From: Leguminivora glycinivorella
Lineage: Eukaryota; Arthropoda; Insecta; Lepidoptera; Tortricidae
Length of the DNA: 64,000 nt
NCBI RefSeq assembly: GCF_023078275.1
Contig: NC_062971.1
Location: 14,818,001-14,882,000, forward strand
Direction: 5' to 3'
In this document: in pieces, positions 59,201 to 64,000 of the stretch
How the letters are laid out: each line of letters begins with the position of its first letter
Position numbering within the stretch: position 1 is the stretch's first letter
Notes under the pieces: generated by a model
What the model was told of the DNA's origin: nothing
The model's database searches: none
Seen by the model: only the letters and a program-made list of their open reading frames with translations
Made by a program: the position numbers and the translations under genes

Positions 59201-59682
59201 CGTCCGTCCGTCCGTCCGCGGATAATCTCAGTAACCGTTAGCACTAGAAAGCTGAAATTTAATACCAATATCTATTCAATCACGCCAACAAAGTGCAAAA
59301 ATAAAAAATGAAAAAAAAAATGTTTTATTAGGGTACCCCCCCTACATGTAAAGTGGGGGCTGATATTTTTTTTCATTCCAACCCCAACGTGTGATATATT
59401 GTTGGATAGGCATTAAAAAATGAATAAGGGTTTACTAACACCGTTTTTTGATAATATTAATATTTTACGTAAATAATCGCTCCTAAAGGAAAAAAAAGTG
59501 CGTCCCCCCCTCTAACTTTTGAACCATATGTTTAAAAAATATGAAAAAAATCACAAAAGTACAACTTTATAAAGACTTTCTTTTGTTTTGAACTTGATAG
59601 GTTTAGTAGTTTTTGAGAAAAATACGGAAAACTACGGAACCTACACTGAGCGTGGCCCGACACGCTCTTGGCCGGTTTTTTC
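59103..59682 (-). mobile_element. microsatellite-bearing lepidopteran repeat, complete copy 2
   Basis: Runs from 'ttttttagggttccgtagtc' through (TGTC)n(CGTC)n to 'cgacacgctcttggccggttttttct'. Reverse orientation of the copy at 24942-25565. Confidence 0.8.
59149..59216. repeat. (TGTC)n(CGTC)n microsatellite
   Basis: About a dozen TGTC units pass into CGTC units. This is the uninterrupted form of the array that the large LTR element split in unit 1. Confidence 0.95.
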
Positions 59683-62560
59683 TCAGACGTTATCCGTCTA
59701 TACGGAGTTACATATTATGTCTTTGGTAATACGTACAAGGTGCTACTTTTTGCGGTACCATAAAACTAGCTTGATTAAAGGGTTGAAAGTAATTAAGAGT
59801 AATTATTAATTAAATTAATTTGCGTCCAATCGCGACATCATCTCGTTCCTAAGTGACAGTTACATGACAGTTTGACATGATGAGGGTTTTAATTTTAATA
59901 TTAATCAGTTTATCATTTTTAATTGGCCGTGTTACACAGTGTAGGTTTAATATATCTCTAATTATGTAAGTAATTTAGAAATTGAATTCAGCAATAGTTA
60001 TATAAATACTATGCAATATAAATCTGTTCAACCTGAGAATGAAAAGTGATTACAAAAATTTTTAATATCCGGCAAATATAAGTACTTTTTCTGAGTACTT
60101 AAAAAAATAGAAAAACCATTAGTAGTGCAGTTTTTACCTTATTTCACCGAAAAAAGTTTGTTTTATTATTCAATACTATCATTTTTCCTACACCATTAAC
60201 ATCTAAAGGACTATATTAAACATCATTAGAAGACATAAGAATGACATCAACTGTAAAATGCAACTGTCAATAACACTCAATCGATGGATTGTAAACTGTC
60301 ACAAGTCCTTTATGAAGTTGAAGCTTAATGGTCTGTCAAAACATATAATCGCGTAATGACATTTGATCGCAACATTTATTGACTTTGAGTTTACTAGATA
60401 AATGATGTGATGAGTACTTTTAAAGTTTCTCATGGATTGTTGAAGTCAAATGATTGTCGTTTCCGTAATTATTTAATCTTTAAGAGTACAACGATAGAAA
60501 AAATAAGGACTACGTTTGTGTTGGGAATGCTATTCTGACACTATTCTGAGCTTGTCCTCCACCTTTGTCTAAATGGGTAATTTTAATTAATTGTAATATA
60601 TTAATAAACTTATAGTTAGAGTATGTCGAAAGTCTCGCAGTAATGGACGTTATATTTTTATAAAGGTTTTAAAGTAAGAGTTTTTTGTCTCAAATTTAAT
60701 GTGAATTTTCTTTAATAATTAATGTTAACTAGTTATTAAAACAAGAACGGTACCAATCAACAACGCTTAAATCTAGTTGGGAATAGATTGATTGAAGTTA
60801 AGTACTTGTTAATCCAACATTTTCCCACGCATTAACGTTTACACTAAATTCCCTAGTGGTCACGTAAACACGATATTTCGGAAACAACCCTTTTCTCCAA
60901 ACCCTAAACTGACCACTGTGCGGTAATCGGATTGCGCGGTCACCACTATTTGCCATGGGAATCCATGATAGTCGCGGTGGGCTCGGATTAGAGCCATGAG
61001 ACAAACAAGACGTCAAATTATTATGTGCCATTTTGTAGACTCAAATACGCAATGTGCCCACATTCATACCGTAATAATATTTCACTTTTAGTTAGAACTT
61101 ACAGAGGGATTTAATATCTTGCAATTTACTAATTTTATTTTCTAACGTTGCTACTTTTTAAGGTGTTTACTACGACGTGGTCAATATGACGCGTTATATG
61201 AAGTTTCACATCATCACCTGGAGCTTACCATATAAGGCAAAGCGCTGAAAGTTCCGTTTCGTCTCTGGCCCGATCTAACGGGAGTAATTTTTCATTGTCC
61301 TGCTAACCAAGTTTGTCTAATTTTACGCACTTTGTCAAATGTTGATAGGCCAATTACAAGGATTTTGACCAGTGGACAGCGGTAATCGGATTTTGCGCTG
61401 GTCATCGCTGTATTCCTAGTCGCTGTAATGAGGTTATCTGGTGAGAACTCGAGTTGGATTCCATTCTCAGAGAGAAAAAAAGAATAGAAATATAATATTG
61501 AATAGATCAATTTGTGCTCCCTTCTATATATGACATATAAACTTTACATACAATTACAAATTGCAAAAATCAGTGAACCAACAAAACAGATTTTCATAGT
61601 ATTTAAACCACTCTGAAAGGAGGCTTTATTTCACAACTTTTTACTTTTAACATGAACTTACCCATATCGTAATTCTTATTTATTTAAATGTCTAGACAAC
61701 AACGCCCAAATTACAAATACCTTACAGACTAAACCATACGAAACCTATTAAAAAGTTTTCAAAGCAATAAATTTGATACACGATTTGATAATAAACATTG
61801 ATTAATTAAAACACAAATAAAATATTTTACAGCCACAATAAAATTGAACTAAGCAATTGACGCGGAAAACTGTCACATAAAACTTTAAGTAGTTTGGACT
61901 TACTCAAAAATATGAAGGATACAGATCGTAAAAGTGGGTAAATAATACAAAATACAATAAGTGGCAATATTGGAGAGAAGAGATGGTCGCGGATGGGACA
62001 GGTTGTGGGTACACTAGGGTCTTTGTATTATTTTCAGTTTGAATTGAAAGAAAAATTATATTTAATTTTTAAATTGTTTGCTTTGTTCAGAATTTAATGT
62101 AGGTATCCTATTCCTTTCCCATAAATAAATAACATGGCATAATCTACTATTACACAATTAAAGGTCCTATTTATCCTAGCTATACTGTTAGTTATATGTT
62201 TCTTATTTTACTTGTTATTTATATTTTGCGACAGCACAAACGTTACGGCGCTAGCGTGAAATGAATGTCATTGTACGTATAAAGTAAACAGCCACCTCAA
62301 ACGGTACCTTAGTAAAACAAAAAAAATTCTGGCGCCTAAGGTGAACCGGTTCTTATGCCTTCCCACTTTCAAAATTTCATACGTTAGAAAGTGTGGGCTT
62401 AAATTATGTGTTGTTCGTTAGTACCTTAAACTATGTACATAGTCATGTTTATATTAAAAATGACAAAAATACAAAATAAAATTATGACTTATTCTTAAAC
62501 TTCAAAAACTCATGAGATAAGTTCTGGGCCTAAACCAATCGTTCACGCATTGTAGACTCG
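59683..62560. other. AT-rich stretch without a gene
   Basis: No frame above ~77 codons with any motif. Two diverged copies of a ~40-bp motif lie at 60911-60950 and 61367-61410. Confidence 0.5.
60911..60950. repeat. 'cggtaatcggatt' motif, copy 1 (copy 2 at 61367-61410)
   Basis: 'gaccactgtgcggtaatcgg' followed by 'attgcgcggtcaccac' here, and 'gaccagtggacagcggtaatcgg' followed by 'attttgcgctggtcatc' 456 bp later. Each copy is itself an imperfect inverted repeat (gacca.../...tggtc-like). Confidence 0.55.
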
Positions 62561-63110
62561 CTTTTCGTCGTACGATAGAGGCAGTTGTGTATCGTTCGGC
62601 AAAAGTACAGCCGGGCCTACGTCACTCGCTCGCGGTCGCGCGTTAATTACCTACACGCTAGCCGTTCATTCGAATGAACAAGTGGCCGAGGGGCGCCACG
62701 CGCCCTCCTGTATAGTCGTATGGCACGTACCTACTTCTGAGTTTTACGTAGTAACTTATAAGTATTAGTTAAATAAAGCGTAGGTATTTGTCGTTTTGCG
62801 GGCAAGTGAAGAATCTGTTACGTTATTAACTTATTAACAATCTGTGATACAGCATCAACGATTGTATTCTTGCAACATGCTTAAGTTGTCACATTGCACA
62901 TTGTGCCCCAGACTTGAGAACGCGTTGGCAGCACGGCGTCGCGCGGGCGCTCACCGCGAGTCGTAAACATTTACGGCCCTAAGGGGATTAACGCCCGGGT
63001 TTTATTAAAAAACCATCCGTCGCGATCATTCGCGTCTGTTTGTTCACGGGTGTTTACGGTTTATATAAGCGTTTAAACCTTACACATGCCTATATCTAAT
63101 GTGTGTGTGG
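62560..63110 (+). promoter_or_regulatory. CpG-rich candidate promoter with TATA box
   Basis: The longest CpG-rich tract outside mobile DNA (cactcgctcgcggtcgcgcgtt near 62622; ggcgtcgcgcgggcgctcaccgcg near 62935). It contains a perfect 16-bp palindrome gttcattcgaatgaac at 62664-62679 and TATATAA at 63062-63068 on the plus strand. This could be the upstream region of a host gene starting near 63090 or later. I see no coding exon within the remaining kilobase. Confidence 0.3.
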
Positions 63111-63121
63111 TAAGTATTACC

Positions 63122-63211
63122 TGGCAGGCAAGTATGGTCGCGCGATAAATGATAAAAACATCTGGCCGTCCCTATCGCACTTACTAATAGTGCGACCATG
63201 CTTGCCGCCCG
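63122..63211. mobile_element. 90-bp MITE
   Basis: 'ggcaggcaagtatggtcgcgcgataa' pairs with 'agtgcgaccatgcttgccgcc', giving imperfect inverted ends of about 20 bp. I recall this as a common small lepidopteran element. It lies just downstream of the candidate TATA box. Confidence 0.6.
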
Positions 63212-64000
63212 GTTGAAGACAACTGAGCAAATTAAATTTAGGCAAAAATATATATTTTTCAAACAACCAACCTTGGACAAAACATAGAAACACCTATTAT
63301 CACGCATCTAGTGAATATAAATACGCCAATAATATTTTAACTGAGACAATGTGACTATAAATTATTTCTTAATATTAGGCCCAATACCAGTCACTGAATT
63401 ACTTTTGTAACGTAAAATGAAATGATATTGTTAATCCAAACTCCCTTATTCGACCTAAATCTTCAGCTAGCGGGCAGCTAAATAATGCCCTGCCTAAATA
63501 TTATTTACCGAACCGCTATTGATACAAAAGAAAAGACAACCATAAATTCGGCTCACCGCGACGTTATCACGTGAACTACTCCACAGTTATTTGTCCAATA
63601 ACTTAAAAAGAACCCCTGAGGAAAACTCAACACAACAGAGATTTGTAGGAAGTGGCCGATAAGTTCTTTAGATCGTACCATGAAGGAAAAACATTACATA
63701 AATATAGTGGGTGTAATAAAACTGTATGGCCTAATCTCTGTTCAATATTTTCTTAGCGTTTCGATGTGGATTTTCCTTTTGGGATGTGAGAAGGCTAGTA
63801 TCATATGGACATTGCTGGTTCTGGAGTTGTAACACGTCATAAGATTTTTTTAATAGATGAAAATTATGAGGCAAGACTATACTTACATGTTTTAAAGAAC
63901 CTATGTGATTGTTAAAACTAGTTTTACCTATTGAAGTGCATAATTATTTTGTGTATCTACAAGACAGACTGGCTAGTTAACGTCTAGCCAGTAGAGTAAA
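63212..64000. other. no gene seen
   Basis: AT-rich with no supported frame. The last 40 bp contain a hairpin (actggctag...ctagccagt) near 63968-63992. Confidence 0.5.

Larger units (their letters stand above)
57555..59682. repeat. tandem-duplicated unit 2, uninterrupted
   Basis: Starts 'aaagaaaataattaaataaagcg' like 40558 and ends with a complete microsatellite-bearing repeat (59103-59682), so it shows unit 1 without the LTR element. Differences from unit 1 include substitutions, small indels and two extra segments, one carrying a tRNA-like sequence. Confidence 0.85.

Overview
The window looks like nuclear DNA of a moth or butterfly. It is AT-rich, has no bacterial-type gene packing, and is crowded with interspersed repeats that I recognise from memory as typical of Lepidoptera, such as the 'accggccaagagcgtgtcgg' family with an internal ACGG/GTCT microsatellite and the 'gtaccacgtaggtggcaaac' family. 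That host assignment is inference. I found no convincing complete host protein-coding gene. Nearly everything that can be named is mobile DNA, so the window is probably intergenic or deep intronic.

Layout. 1-11.9 kb: AT-rich non-coding DNA with scattered non-autonomous elements (4966-5592, 6376-6474, 9251-9676, a tRNA-like core inside a perfect inverted repeat at 9808-9963, and a palindromic element at 10627-10849). 11.9-14.2 kb: a pair of ~380-bp inverted repeats flanks a 5'-truncated LINE reverse transcriptase fragment. 14.2-21.1 kb: a BEL/Pao LTR retrotransposon with 5-bp target duplication, 201-bp LTRs and gag, protease, RT, RNase H and integrase. Its pol is split inside the RT domain by a 725-bp foldback element with its own 8-bp target duplication. 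21-40 kb: AT-rich DNA with a TTAA-flanked element, TTA-flanked MITEs, a LINE C-terminal remnant and several lepidopteran repeats.

40.5-59.7 kb is the most remarkable part. A ~2-kb unit is tandemly duplicated (40558-41814 plus 57034-57546, and 57555-59682). The first unit is interrupted, inside its GTCT microsatellite, by a 15.2-kb structure (41815-57033). This has two almost identical 2.37-kb direct repeats beginning TG and ending CA, a 15-nt tRNA-His primer-binding site, a polypurine tract and a TATA box, all consistent with a minus-strand LTR retroelement. The 10.5-kb interior holds no recognisable gag or pol. I interpret it as a giant non-autonomous (LARD-like) LTR element that moved recently while carrying passenger repeats. 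The second duplicate unit serves as an in-window empty site.

59.7-64 kb: AT-rich DNA, then a CpG-rich, TATA-containing patch around 62.5-63.1 kb that might be a host promoter, followed by a small MITE. The genes present do not form a pathway. They record nested transposition: DNA elements into retroelements, and retroelements into older repeats.
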